NCBI GenBank assembly: GCA_028753945.1
Contig: JAPNXP010000008.1
Span: 2,790,001 to 2,854,000 of the forward strand
Direction of reading: 5' to 3'
DNA length: 64,000 bases
Origin: Hexactinellida sp. DTS-2022
Lineage: Eukaryota > Porifera > Hexactinellida
Shown here: one piece after another, positions 43,402 to 54,667 of the stretch
How positions within the stretch are numbered: position 1 is the stretch's first letter
Layout: each line of letters begins with the position of its first letter
Notes under the pieces: generated by a model
Database searches by the model: none
What the model was told of the DNA's origin: nothing
The model's input: only the letters and a program-made list of their open reading frames with translations
Program-made: the position numbers and the translations under genes

Positions 43402-45396
43402 AAACCAACAGTATAGCACATCCCAGTTATGGTAGAAAACACCAGCCAACAATCCTTTAGTGCCTATTTTATTTATGAATTTTTCCGACTTATCGAAATT
43501 CAGGAGAGACCTTCCCTCGATATCACAGAAAATAGTGCTTCTAGTTATAGAGACTAACAGAGCCCATAAGGTTCGTTCAATTGAGCAGAGCCGAAAGAAA
43601 GTAGGAACCCTCCTTCAGTGTTTAACACATGTATCCTACGTTACTCAGATCAGCAACGTTTAACTCGTTCGTGTCTCTATCTAGCGGAATGCTCCTTGGG
43701 TTGTGGAGCTTTCCAAGCTCGGAGCCACTCTTACAGGCGGAAACAGAACGCTTTCTCTCCAAACGTATTGCGGTATCAGTTCAATCAAGTCAGTCTCCAT
43801 GATTAATTCAAAACAACGAAATTCAACGAACTAGAATTTCTCTCCTGGTATCCTCTGGGCGTTTTACTATTAATAATTACTATGTGGATACCATACAGAT
43901 CGCATAGGTATATAACAACGGTACTAAAAAATTGGTCATTTTTATTATATTCGATTAATGGCAGGAAGGAAACAAGACCCTCCCTATATGGCTACATTCG
44001 ATAGTTTTGAGACTCCTGGGATATCTGGTTGGTAAGCTAAGTGCATATTGTGCCAAAAGGAGAGGCAAGGACAAGGAGTGGTAAATCGACTTTTAAACGA
44101 CATTATGCTATTTGTAGTTCAAATTCAGAAGATCTTTCCATTGAGACAATACAGTTATCCCAAGAAAATGCTCAAAATGATCTGTCTGATGAAGCGCATG
44201 TAACGTTTGTGAATATACCAAGACAAGTTACCTACAAAAAAGGAAGATTTGTAAACAATTGGAATTATTCAGTTAAATATCTAAATTAGAAGCTAAACTA
44301 ATTGATGAGCAAATTGCTCGATATTTCTATGCAACAAACACACCATTTTTAGCAGTGGGACATCCAGAATTAGTTAAACTAATAAGCATGCTGCGTCCAG
44401 GTTCCTCACTACCAAGCCGCTATGATGTTGTTGGAAAGTTATTGGATAAGGTACAAGGTTCATTCATGAATACTTGCAGACAAACACTCGAAAATAAAAC
44501 AGTTTCTTTGTCTTTGGACGGGTGGAGCAATGTTCACAACGAACCGGTTGTGTGCTTCAGTGTCACAACTGATAAAGGAGATTCATTTCTGACAGATACT
44601 ATAGATACATCTGGATGTGCTCACACTTCAGATTACCTTACTCAGCTCGCAGAAAATTCCATTAAGTCTTGTCAAGAAAATTCAAATGTTGTGTCGGAAG
44701 TGTAGTTACAGACAACGCTGCAAACATGGCCAAATTGAGGCGACAGTTAGAAGAAAATATATCAAGTGATTTGTTAAGATACGGATGCTCAGCCCATCTG
44801 CTAAATCTATTGGCACAAAATATTCAAATCCCAGAAGTAAAGAACAAGTGCTCCAAAAAATTAAATATTTTCGAAATACCCATCTACCGGCTGCAAGATA
44901 CAGGGCATCTGGAGGTAAGTGAAGCTCTTGTTCTTCCACATGAGGTGCGATGGAATTCCGTTAGTGATTGTTTGGAGAGCTATATTGCGAATTGGCCAGT
45001 ACTGGTTAAGGTTTGCGAATACCGCGATGAAATAACTTAACATAGCAAACAAGGTAAATAAATATTCCATAAAACGAAATGCCGAGGAATTTTTAGTTAG
45101 ATTAAAGCCGATTTCAGTAGCTTTGGATAGGATTCAAAGAAATAATGCTATTATCAGCGATAGTGTAGAAAAAGTTAAAGGGAGATTTAAATAATTCAGG
45201 ACAGCCTACGAATGTGTGACGCGAACGCAAACAATAACAGGTTTAATGAATGTGAAAGAAATACAGTCAGGTTATTTATTATGAACATTCAAGGGACCAA
45301 AAATTGTGTTCATAATAAAGAGACTTCATAATAAGCGAACTCAACATAATACAAACCCTATGTAAGTTATCAAATTCAATAAATTGGGACCACAGG

Positions 45397-46471
45397 CAAG
45401 GGCGTAAATCCATGCTACAAAGTGGGGGGGGGACGTTTTCACAGTTGGGGAGAGGAACTTGCCCTACCAAAAATATTGATTCCCAGGCACTCAAAATCAG
45501 GGTTGTTTGATTTAAATCAAGTGATTTATATCAATAACTTTTATTAATAAAATCATGATTTAAATCAGACTTTTCTGATTTAAAATCAGACTTTTCTGAT
45601 TTAAATCAGATTTTTACGTCTATTGTTTTTTGTGAAAAGAAAAGAAATACATTGATAATGAGTCAAATTACAATGATAATGAGTCATTATCAATGTAATT
45701 AATCTATTAGCCAAATAATATACGCCAGTATGATATAGATTGCAAAAAAACAATTAAAATCAAAAAAATCGGATTTTTTTGATTTTTTTTAAAAAATCAT
45801 GATCTTTATCAACCCTGCTCAAAATTGATCAATGTCGATTCTTAGTACCCATGGATCGCCCACTTTGGAATACCATCGTTTCGAGACATAGGTTACGATC
45901 CGTTTTTTGTGAGCAGCTTATGGACCACTTATTTGGAACGATGGAAAGCTAATAGTAGTATATGGAAGTTCATATTGTGGACCATACTTGTTACCCTAAT
46001 ATCCTGTTTAAGAAGTCGAGTAATTACAACCTAGGTGAAAATAATAAACTCAAGTTGTTACCTATTGACATGAGAAAATAGACTTTATTCTTCTCACTTT
46101 TGGATATAAAATATGAAGAATAAACTTAAGTTAGATCAAGGTGTTCTTTCAGAAATTTATTGTATCTCACGAGTCACGACCCCCTAAAATTTTTCATGAC
46201 ATCCAGTTTGAGAAACACTTGTTAATATATGAAACTGATCCCCACAACTACAGATCCTGCGTAAGGGGAACCCAAATATATTAATATAATTATTAATTTA
46301 CGAAAAATGAAAAAAGATTATATGATCCGTTAATTTCTCAACTTCTCAACTCCTATTCATCACTTGATGCGAGTCAAATTTGTTAAGTACAACTGTACTT
46401 GAATCCAACCCATACAAAAAGTGGGGGGGGGTGCGTCCCCCCGTCCCCCCCCCCCAGGATTTACGCCCATG
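45397..46471. mobile_element. Element with GGGCGTAAATCC ends nested in the MITE
   Basis: CAAGGGCGTAAATCC at the left, GGATTTACGCCCATG at the right, flanked by ACCACAGG and ACCATAGG (8 bp, one change). G-runs lie just inside both ends. It contains the hAT MITE 45498-45817. Confidence 0.75.
45498..45817. mobile_element. hAT-like MITE (GATTTAAATCA family), TSD CTCAAAAT
   Basis: Begins CAGGGTTGTTTGATTTAAAT and ends ATCAACCCTG. Flanked by CTCAAAAT at 45490-45497 and 45818-45825, fitting nTnnnnAn. It is the innermost of the nested insertions in the hAT gene. Confidence 0.85.
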
Positions 46472-46842
46472 ACCATAGGGCTTATTCAGAATAAAATTCT
46501 TCATATTAAGCAGACGAAATCTTGTTCATAATAAGCAGACCTGACTGTACTAGTAAGTTTTGCTATATACTAAATTACCTAATATCTGTTGTTTAACTAA
46601 GCTACGAAGTATGAACCCTAAGGTTGGCTAAAAACTATTGAGCGTTACAAATGTATTAACCAAAGTACACAATAGAGCTGCACAAGCCATTACCCCTGCA
46701 CACTATTGTGCACACTTAATCGATCCGAGATACAGAGGAAAGTTAATGAGTACAGCTGAGATTCATATAGCCATGGAGCATTTGAGTGATCGGTTGCCGG
46801 AAAACAATGAGAACTTTTGTAAAATTTAAAGCAGACTGCGAA

Positions 46843-46996
46843 CAGAGGCGTAGCTAGGCCTGCATTAAGGTGCGGCACAGGTAGATTATGTTGCGGTATT
46901 TCCGCACTATAGTATTATACTAAAGAAGATTTTTGTGGACACAATTATTTTGGGTGCGGCCTGTGCCCCAAGTGCCGCACCCTGGCTACGCCTCTG
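46843..46996. mobile_element. MITE with CAGAGGCGTAGCTAGG ends, TSD ACTGCGAA
   Basis: 154 bp. CAGAGGCGTAGCTAGG and CCTGGCTACGCCTCTG are inverted. Flanked by ACTGCGAA at 46835-46842 and 46997-47004. It interrupts the hAT gene. Confidence 0.85.
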
Positions 46997-47259
46997 ACTG
47001 CGAACCTTTTTGGTTGTTCAACCAAAGTATAATTCAAACGTGACACCTTTCTGTTGGTGGAGATCTCTAGATGGAATAACGAAAGAGAGTTTGTGGCGGT
47101 AGCAGAAAGGTTCTTGACAGCAGTGGCATCAAGTGCAGGAGTTGAGCGCATATTTTCAACATTTGGATATATACTTTCCAACATAAGGAATAAACTTGCA
47201 ATCGAGCAGACGGCAAAACTAGTGTTTATCTACAGAATAGTCAATCTTATCTAAATAAA

Positions 47260-48205
47260 ACTCGGATCATATTTCTACATTACTATATTTGCATAATCAT
47301 ACTGAGTTTAGGTTTAGCAAAAATAAACTATAAGTTATTAATTAAACTCTTAGTTGCCAATTGAAAGTGAAATTTAATTTAATTTCAATTGAAAGTGAAA
47401 ATGAAAGTGGGTTTTTATTTATTTATACCTTGGACCCCAAGGCATATATGTCTTTTAAGTTAAACTATCTGATTCTCAGTGAATTTGATGTATTAGTCAA
47501 AAAATTATATAGATTACAAAAAATAATAGAAGTTTTTATAATCAGATTTTTTTATTAAAAAAATCATGACTTTTTCAACCCTGCCGGTGGCTCTATTAAG
47601 CGGAGTCGACTGTAGTTTATTTTATTTATTATTAATTTAATACGATCCCTTTGGTATCGATCGATCCGCTAGGGATTACTCAAACACTACGCGGTCTCGA
47701 CTTATTTATTAAAATATTTGTATCATTAGTTATTCAACTTACCTTGCAACAAAAACATTATCCTATCTGCCATATGCACAAATTATATTTACTATTTGCC
47801 CACCTTTTTTTATACACGTTAGAAGCTATCCAGCCCCTAAGTTCAATTCGTTATTAGGTATGGTAGATATGAGTCAGGGGCGGCACCTCCTTCGAAAAGT
47901 GGTACGGCGGAGAATTTTACAGTATTCGCACGTGGTCCGACAACGCCGCCCCAGTTTTCTGAATGTGGTCCGGCAACGCCTTACCAGTTAATTGATGTGT
48001 TCCGGTGTAAGCGCGCTTTGGGGACCCAGCGTTTTAGAGTCCCCGTCCCTAAAGCCCTAGCTTTTTTTCACTGTTGAACTAGCACAAATTTTGAACCCAA
48101 TTTGTTGAGTTTGTCCAGATTAACCGACCTTGGCAACTGGATAAGATTTGGTTCTTGGGGAGTTGTCCCAATTAAGCGGAGCCTACTGATATTCAAACAC
48201 AAGGC
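47260..48205. other. Spacer with solo MITE ends
   Basis: No gene seen. A GATTTAAATCA-family end (AAATCATGACTTTTTCAACCCTG at 47560-47582, one long block) abuts a pogo-like end (CTATTAAGCGGAGTCGACTG, 47592-47611). Another pogo-like end is at 48165-48190. 47880-48060 carries GTGGTCCGGCAACGCC repeats. Confidence 0.5.
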
Positions 48206-48209
48206 TGTA

Positions 48210-49105
48210 TAGTATAGAACAGGAGTTCTTAACCTGGGGGAAATTTCGGGAATATAAGGGGGAAATCAATTTAGACAAAATTAGGCCATATAAAATAAAT
48301 AACTAGTTTATCATCCCTGTCTGTCCCAATTTTGGCCCCCGTCCGGATATATTTTATTATTATCTTATGAACATAGCCGTACAGATATTAGCTATAAACT
48401 TGTGTAAAGTACTACTACCCTAATACAGTCTACTCCGCTTAATCGGGACACGTTTGTTTCAGACCTCTTTCCCAATTAAGCGGAGATCTCAATTAACCGA
48501 AAATTTTATATAAAGTTGCGATCTAGTAGCGATTTCAGTTTTAAACCTGTTACGTATAACAATTCCTCGACTGCTTACAGACCCTTGAGGCTACTCGCAC
48601 CCATAGTATGAGCCTTAATATTCTGTGGACCGTTTGGAACTGTCCGTGAACCACTAGATCATAATCTCTGGTAGACAACCACCGTATCTAGACATTGTGT
48701 TGTAGATTATAGGAATTGATCAAAATTATTAGAATTTGTTCTGATCAATATTAATTTTTCATTGAGCGAGCACAAATATTGAGAGCAATTTGTTGAGTTT
48801 GGTTGTCCCGATTAACCGGTGTCCCAATAAAAAAAATTAGTCTTGTATTCTAGGGCATTATGATGTGATTTTCTAATTAAATAAAATATTAATATATATT
48901 GTTTGGAATATATTGCTATTTGCATATTAATGGGAATATAAAATTAAAATTAAATCCCGTCCGCCGTCCGTATTTTCTGGAAATTCCGGATGATAAACAA
49001 TTTATTTATTTACCTGGCCTTTATTATATTAATAAAACGTAAATAGAATAATACAAACCATATATGATATCTACATAGGTCATTTCAAAGTACTGATCAC
49101 CCCTC
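48210..49105. mobile_element. hAT-like MITE (15045 family) broken by nested insertion
   Basis: 48225-48283 matches, in complement, the end part of 15045-15372, and 49020-49105 continues it (CATATATGATATCTACATAG). Between them lies the Harbinger-like element 48284-49019. Confidence 0.7.
48284..49019. mobile_element. PIF/Harbinger-like MITE with a pogo-like MITE inside
   Basis: GGCCATATAAAATAAATAAC to TTTATTTATTTACCTGGCC, next to TTA on the left and TTT on the right. The same family at 61111-61467 has TTA on both sides. 48427 onward (CAGTCTACTCCGCTTAATCG, to about 48830) is a pogo-like MITE inserted into it. Confidence 0.7.
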
Positions 49106-49322
49106 ATCAATTCGACAATATGTAATAAGTGACATGCAATTTAATTATAAATTTCGAAATAGTCTCCCTTATCGCGAATACAGTGCGAAATGCGTTGCGC
49201 GATCTCTATTCCCTCCCCTAACATTGATGCACTGGTGGCCAAGAAGCAGTTATAGCCATCCCACTGATGCTAACGTGCTAGTAGTGATAATAATTATTAT
49301 TGTTCATAATCATATTGATGTT

Positions 49323-50035
49323 AGTGATCGACCGGGACCGGGACCGGGAATATAATCTTTCACCGGGACCGGGTTTTAACCGGGATTGATACCGGGATCG
49401 AAGTAAATCAAATGATGGCCCTTACAATAGACATGTTGTTCCCATTAGGGGTTCTACCATACGTAGGGGAAGTTTACTCGGTCCACGGGGCGAAGAATGG
49501 GAAGGTGTAGTTACAATACATATTGTAGAATAATGTTATCAATTTTGTTGTGCAATAACACAGCTACCAAAATTCAAAAGATAATTATTCACCATTCACC
49601 AATTAGATTATGCCAATCATATTTCCACTTTAATCAGCAGTTGACCTCTTACCGATATGAAATAGTAATATATAATGAATAGACACTTTGGGAATATTGG
49701 TTGTTTTAGTAGATCGTAGTTAATAATTTAGAATTTTAGATGTTAGTTATAGGATTTACTTCCACATGAAAGAAAAAGTTGATATTAATATCACCTTCCA
49801 TTTCATAAATACTATGCAGACGACTTGGAATACTTAATGAAAAAAGTTCATTTTAGAATTTTAGCTTCAATGACAATGTTTATTCATTCAATTAACAACT
49901 TTTAGTTGTCCATTCCCGGTTAGGAATCCCAGGAAAACATCAATATTTACCAGGACCGGGACCGGGACAGGGACTCTAAAAACAGCCGGGATTTCCTGGG
50001 GCCGGGACTAAAACCGGGATCCCGGTCGTTTCCTA
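49323..50035. mobile_element. TIR element with GGGACCGGGA repeats, 9-bp duplication
   Basis: Flanked by ATTGATGTT at 49314-49322 and 50036-50044. Ends share CGACCGGGA in inverted orientation inside short unmatched tips. Both ends carry clusters of ACCGGG. The middle is AT-rich and non-coding. Confidence 0.65.
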
Positions 50036-50049
50036 ATTGATGTTGTGAC

Positions 50050-50990
50050 TATTGTTTGCTAATTATGCAACCAGCAGACAGCTAATAAATTGTATGTTCA
50101 AGGGTACTTTTTTGGGAAGGGAAATAGGGTAACTGCCAAAAGGGAAAATAGGGTAACTGCCAAAAGGGGAAATGTCATAAAAAAGGTTAAGCCCTGCGCT
50201 ATAAGTATGCTGTTATCAAATTTAATGTATACGAATTTGCGATGTATATTATCTAGAGAGTTCTTTCATAAATACTTATACAAATTAATGAAAATTTAAA
50301 TGTACATGGAAGCAAGGGGTATTATAGGTAAATGCATATACTGAATAGACTTTTCAACTAGGAATTGATTAATAATTATTGCTTGTAATGGTGAAGCTGA
50401 AAAACAAATAATAATACAGATATTTTAACCAGAGAATGAAAGGTTCACAACGAACTTATTGAACTTGAACTGATCGCAGCTTTTAGAGGATTTACGCTGA
50501 ACGAACTAAACTGAATAATATAAATTATAAATACTGAATCATTTAATCCATACGTAAAATCTAAATATATATATCATAGATTCACTACTCATATCTGCTT
50601 TCCTTACCTAATATACACCTGAACGAACTGAACGAATTAAATGAACGAATTGAACGACGCGGGTCAGCCCGTTGACAAACTGAACGAACGCATGTAGTGT
50701 TGAAATTAGGAGTGAACGTGAACGAACTAAACGTGCATCAATTTGAGATGAATGTATGGGTATGGAATTATAAAGGTAGCAAAAATCTAAAATTACAGCG
50801 TGCCGAGACATGTGTGATAGTGCTAACATTATGAATAACACGGGTTGTCTGCACAGTTGTGAATCAAACTCTGACCTGTATAGGGATATGGAAAAACAAA
50901 AAAACAAACATACTAACTAACCAAGGAAATCATTACAATAGTTGCCCACTGCATAGTTATTGGCATAGTAAAACACTAATTCCTAATATG
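50050..50990. other. Spacer with TGAACGAACT repeats
   Basis: No gene seen. 50430-50730 contains many irregular copies of GAACGAACTGAACGAA. 50780-50815 has a scrap of the hairpin repeat (AAAATCTAAAATTACAGC). Confidence 0.5.
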
Positions 50991-50999
50991 CAATTATTC

Positions 51000-51135
51000 T
51001 CCTAGAGTGTGAGACGCTCCTTTCGATGTATGATTTGAGTAAATTACATATTGGAGCGTATAATCCTGCATCTCACTAAACCATAACTATAATCTGTGAT
51101 TTAATTAAGCGGACAGTACTAGGATATGTGATCCC
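51000..51135. repeat. GGAGCG repeat, diverged copy
   Basis: GTGTGAGACGCTCCTTTCG to AATCTGTGATTTAATTAAGC, parallel to 7515-7620. Confidence 0.5.
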
Positions 51136-51207
51136 AACAATTATCCTTTAGAATGTTTCCCTTTCAATATTTTCTTTCATTTAGTTATTGTATTATCGCT
51201 TGTTTTG

Positions 51208-51516
51208 ATGACTTCTGCTGAAATAAATATTGAGGCCAAATTGGATGCTCTGAAAATGACAACAATTCGAACTTTTGAATCACTGCATTTCTTCCTGGAA
51301 GAGTAGAAAAAGAATCTTCTCTCTTGTATGGAGAAGATTAAGGAATAATTTGACAAAAATATTCAATTGGATGTAGCCATCAAACAACTCATTGAGACCA
51401 GGGATAATGTGTTATCTACATTGACTAGCAATTTAGTGGGTGATGCCTTGCACTCAGTAAAAAAGACTTTAGATGTAATATTAAGTTTGGAATTCAATAC
51501 TAAGACTTCTGGTTAA
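51208..51516 (+). pseudogene. Small coiled-coil-like reading frame with two internal stops
   Basis: From the ATG at 51208 a 103-codon frame ends at 51516 but has TAG at 51304 and TAA at 51346. Encoded pieces: MTSAEINIEAKLDALKMTTI, KKNLLSCMEKIKE and FDKNIQLDVAIKQLIETRDN. The spacing of hydrophobic residues suggests long helices, like the coiled coil of TRIM-type proteins, but the family is not certain. It could be a remnant of a gene related to the NHL pseudogene on the other strand, or a chance frame. Confidence 0.35.
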
Positions 51517-51649
51517 AGTGTTAAGAGAATACATCAATTAAATAATTAAATTTTGGTATATTGAATGCCATTGATGAAGATTTTAGACGGTAAATTCGAT
51601 AATAATAAATGAATACTTCATATGATATAAATCAAACAACCCTGGCCAC

Positions 51650-51810
51650 CGGTTAATAGATTTCTCCGCTTAATCAGTTCAAAATTTCACAGGATTTATA
51701 GGACGGAATTACATTTTGGCCTAAAATATTTTCGGTTAATATATTTCTCCGTTTAACCGGGTCAAGGCAACCTGGTCCCGAGGTGACTCTATTAAGCGGA
51801 GTCGACAGTA
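51650..51810. mobile_element. pogo-like MITE, partial
   Basis: Right end CTATTAAGCGGAGTCGACAG with TA after it. The left half has TTTCTCCGCTTAATCAG twice. It abuts a GATTTAAATCA-family end (AAATCAAACAACCCTG, 51626-51641). Confidence 0.55.
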
Positions 51811-52318
51811 TTTAATTCCCTAGATGTAAACCATTAACCATAATATGAACATTTTCGCTCGCCGCTATGTTCTTTCCGAATTATGGTCTTGAAACAAAAA
51901 ATCTCAGACAGATTGTGCATTTCGCTATAGCATCAGACAGATTGTGCATTTCGCTATAGCTTCAAACAAGCTTAAACCTTTGAATAGTTGACATGTATGC
52001 AGAGTAAATAATTAAGAGTATAGAATTATATTATAATAGGAGTAAGGGAAAATATATGTATTTACTATTACTAAATTATGAAAGATATTATAAAAATTAT
52101 GAGTAAGAAATTTCATTCTGAATAACAAACAGATCAGATTATATTGGCCACATTTTATTATTAGAGAAACAAATCTTAGTTGATAATTTTAGTAATGTGT
52201 TATTAATTGATCCGTATTCTATTAAATTCGGAGCTGAGTGGCCTAAACTTAATAATCGCTGATTAAACATTGGACATTGGAAAAAAATTCATAGAATGCA
52301 TACACAAAATGGAAATAA

Positions 52319-52654
52319 TTATTTAGCTGTTGTTTCAGCTTCTAATTTTTCCAACAAAGATTTAGATATTTCACGCAAATGATTTAATCCTTCACTTAAT
52401 ATCTTCGTGGGTGCAGTTTTCTTTGATTGTATTCTAATATTTATTTTATTGAGGGAAGGATGAGGCACAGAATAACCACAAAATTCAACTTCTTGCCAGT
52501 TAATAATAGCGAATCTAACAGCATTACCAAGAGTGTGGTCTTCTTCAATCATGACGAAAGTAATACACAAGTTCGGATCAGTTCCATCGATTAAATTTTC
52601 GAAATGTAGGCGAGATTCTTCTTTGAGAACCCAATTTTCAGGCGAATCCATCAA
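52319..52654 (-). CDS. POLR1D: DNA-directed RNA polymerase I and III subunit RPAC2
   Basis: A 111-residue single-exon reading frame starting MMDSPENWVL. It is the RPB11/RpoL-type alpha-like subunit shared by RNA polymerases I and III, which pairs with RPAC1 in the nucleus to seed enzyme assembly. Diagnostic motifs are FVMIEEDHTLGNAVRFAI (about 33-50), with the invariant HTLGN, then FCGYSVPHPSLNKINIRIQS (about 58-77). A C-terminal helix follows (LNHLREISKSLLEKLEAE). Length fits the family, whose members are somewhat over 100 residues. It is surrounded by repeats on both sides with no co-oriented neighbour close by. The start is supported by the immediate N-terminal context; M1 or M2 cannot be told apart. 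No promoter motif was recognised. Confidence 0.93.
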   Translation of the reverse strand: MMDSPENWVLKEESRLHFENLIDGTDPNLCITFVMIEEDHTLGNAVRFAIINWQEVEFCGYSVPHPSLNKINIRIQSKKTAPTKILSEGLNHLREISKSLLEKLEAETTAK

Positions 52655-52659
52655 AGTAA

Positions 52660-53430
52660 AGCTATAATTAATAATTAAAATGCTTATTAAGAGTTATTTA
52701 TTCAATATACATAAACATTCGATTAATTAATTAAAGGATAAATCATTTTTTTGAAAAAGAAATAATTTAATTAAAGTCAAATCAAATAATCACTAAATAG
52801 TAGTGTTTATAGACCGTAGTAAGTAGTAGCAGAGTCGAATTAGATATATGGATCGATGGTCCATATAATTCCAACGAATTATATAATTAAATATACGTAG
52901 TAAATTAGTAATAATAGTAAAACTCCTTAAATCACAAAACCTCAAAATGTCCGATGAGGCAGCAATAAGTTACATAATTGTTAATGCTTGGCGCAGATTA
53001 ATGTGAAAATCCAAAGATTTCAGGAAACATGCAACATAATATATTTTATAATGTGACAAAATTTTGTGTCGATTGAATCAAAATTGTAAGAGATTAAACC
53101 AAACTAGTTCCTACGCGACCGACGTCATAATCTCATAAATCGGCATACCTGTATCTCATTTTAAGTTGTCTTGCCATTTAAAATTGTGGGCGAATCGGAT
53201 AAAAACTGAAAAATTTATTTCCAAATATGTGCGTTTATGACGTCATAATCCCGTTATTTCGTTTAGAAAACAAATAGATCGTTGTCAGCGTGAAAATTAC
53301 CCCTGCATGCAAATTTCACATTTCTACATCATATGGTCTTTTCTAAAGTTAAAAGAATACAGCAAGCTATTACAATAGCATTCCATACACTAATATGCTA
53401 TGCTATTAAATATAATTCAATAAATATACT
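52660..53430. other. Spacer upstream of POLR1D
   Basis: No gene seen. Contains two GACGTCATAATC motifs (about 53122 and 53240). The promoter of POLR1D would lie here but no specific element was recognised. Confidence 0.4.
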
Positions 53431-53436
53431 AATTCA

Positions 53437-53597
53437 ATTTCGTACTTAAGTACGTACTTAGTTAAGTATGTACTTAAGTACAACAATATTTCTTAGTGAA
53501 TACGACTTAAGTATGTACTTAACTAAGTACGTACTTAGTACTTAAGTATATACTTAGTACTTAAGTACTAAGTAATCTTAGTGAATACGGGCCCTGG
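53437..53597. repeat. Palindromic ACTTAAGTACGTACTTA module
   Basis: Two inverted and several direct runs of TACTTAAGTACGTACTTAG, ending in TTAGTGAATACGGGCCCTGG. The shorter form is at 13920-14010. Confidence 0.7.
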
Positions 53598-53604
53598 TCT
53601 TAAC

Positions 53605-54660
53605 CGAGTTCTACTGTATATAATAAACAAAATTGTAATAACACATTTTTCGACGATGTCATCATCAATTCAAAGTGTCAAGACCCATTTGTAGAGAAGT
53701 TACGTGGCATAAGGATCAATTGATAAATTGGAAGTTTGTTTATATCTTTATCATCTATCAAATTAATTAATGCTAATTAGCAAATTAGTATAAACAAGCT
53801 GCTCGTCCGCGCTACGCGCGTTCTTACAACTTGCACTCGGGCCTGCGGCCCTCGCTTGTATTCATGGCAAATATATTTTCAAAATGTTATGCCAGTTGTA
53901 TTTAAATACTGTGGAATGTAACGGAAATTTAACGAAAATTATACATCCCTTTCCTTACGTCAATTTTTTGCCATTTTGGAATAAAAACTACAATCTGTGA
54001 CATTCGTAATCCTTCTCCTCCCTCGAAAGCGTTACTTAAATTTCGAAAGCCTCATACGCAAGTTAATTATTTTATGGGAAATCTTTTAGGAATTATAATA
54101 GCTGGCCGCTAGCCTATGTACAAATGACCGTGTATAGAGTAACCTTTAGCAGATTCTACTATACAGTATGTAGGTATCAGATCCCAACCTTATTGAGCTG
54201 TGACCCCTAAGCAGTATATTTAAGCTGATCGACCGCACTACGCGCGTTCTCACTCGAGCCTTCGGTCCTCGCGTGAATTTACAACAATTTGATTCCTTAA
54301 TTAGATTAGACAAATTTGTTTCTTCAGAAAGATTGTAAACAGCTCAAACTTTTCGACTAAATCATAATAAATATGCTCATGATTCTCGGTAAATTAATAC
54401 GTTAATTCTTGCTAAAAAAGTCATTGATACGAAAATTATTCTTAACTGACAAAAATATCTTTTTTCGGGTTTATGAGTAGCAAATCTGAAATCAAATTGA
54501 TTAATTAATCAAAAGTTTGGAAACGAAGATTTTATAAGGTGGAATGAAAAGTTTTAGTTTAACTTTTACTAAAAAGACTATTTATGCGATTAATGGGACT
54601 ATTAAAGTACTAACTTATAGGGTAAAATTTATTGGTCAAATCTATTGACCCAGAATTATT
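53605..54660. other. Hairpin-repeat fragment, CG-rich islets and AT-rich spacer
   Basis: 53630-53790 matches part of the hairpin unit (ACGATGTCATCATCA, GTGGCATAAGGATCAATTG). CG-rich islets at 53803-53870 (CGCGCTACGCGCGTTC) and 54228-54285 (CGCACTACGCGCGTTC). No gene seen. Confidence 0.5.
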
Positions 54661-54667
54661 TGTATTT

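Larger units (their letters stand above)
41925..43660 (-). pseudogene. NHL-repeat (TRIM-like) protein pseudogene, interrupted twice
   Basis: Minus-strand blocks resemble NHL beta-propeller repeats: STIFCDIEGRSLLNFDKSEK then KIGTKGLLAG (43590-43420), IFVRDRNLQRIQIFDSDLKF then VKIFG (43102-42970), NPIYIFSKDK, SNGAIKIFSYN (about 42810) and LGKAKFPLSGIALDSSDSN (42000-41935). The expected alternation of GKF-type and IxVxD-type strands is visible but frames change several times. Two transposons are inserted (43109-43401 and 42015-42777). NHL propellers occur at the C-terminus of TRIM2/3/71-like E3 ligases; no RING or B-box was seen here. The remaining part is lost at 41925 where the hairpin repeat begins. 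Confidence 0.65.
45264..46547. mobile_element. mariner-like MITE inside hAT gene, itself containing two nested elements
   Basis: CAGTCAGGTTATTTATTATG at the left; the right end TTCATAATAAGCAGACCTGACTG is its imperfect complement. TA on each side. Most of its length is the nested insertion 45397-46471. Confidence 0.8.
43962..47254 (+). pseudogene. hAT-superfamily transposase (BED finger, C-terminal dimerisation domain), disrupted
   Basis: Starts MAGRKQDPPYMATFDSFET at 43962. A BED-type finger follows in two frames (KCILCQ, then STFKRHYAIC). 44355-44705 gives PSRYDVVGKLLDK and SLSLDGWSNVHNEPVVCFSV, with a likely first catalytic Asp. 44669-45040 has the second in VVTDNAANMAKLRRQL, then CSAHLLNLLAQNI. 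After the nested insertion 45264-46547, 46638-46829 gives PAHYCAHLIDPRYRGK. After the MITE 46843-46996, 47054-47254 is the dimerisation tail (SSAGVERIFSTFGYILSNIR). Domain order is that of hAT transposases. Frameshifts and insertions inactivate it. Its own TIRs were not identified. Confidence 0.88.

Noticed and set aside
50090..50299. Frame with repeated NRVTAKRE
   Set aside because: Comes from a short tandem duplication of AAATAGGGTAACTGCCAAAA; no family match and no support from neighbours.
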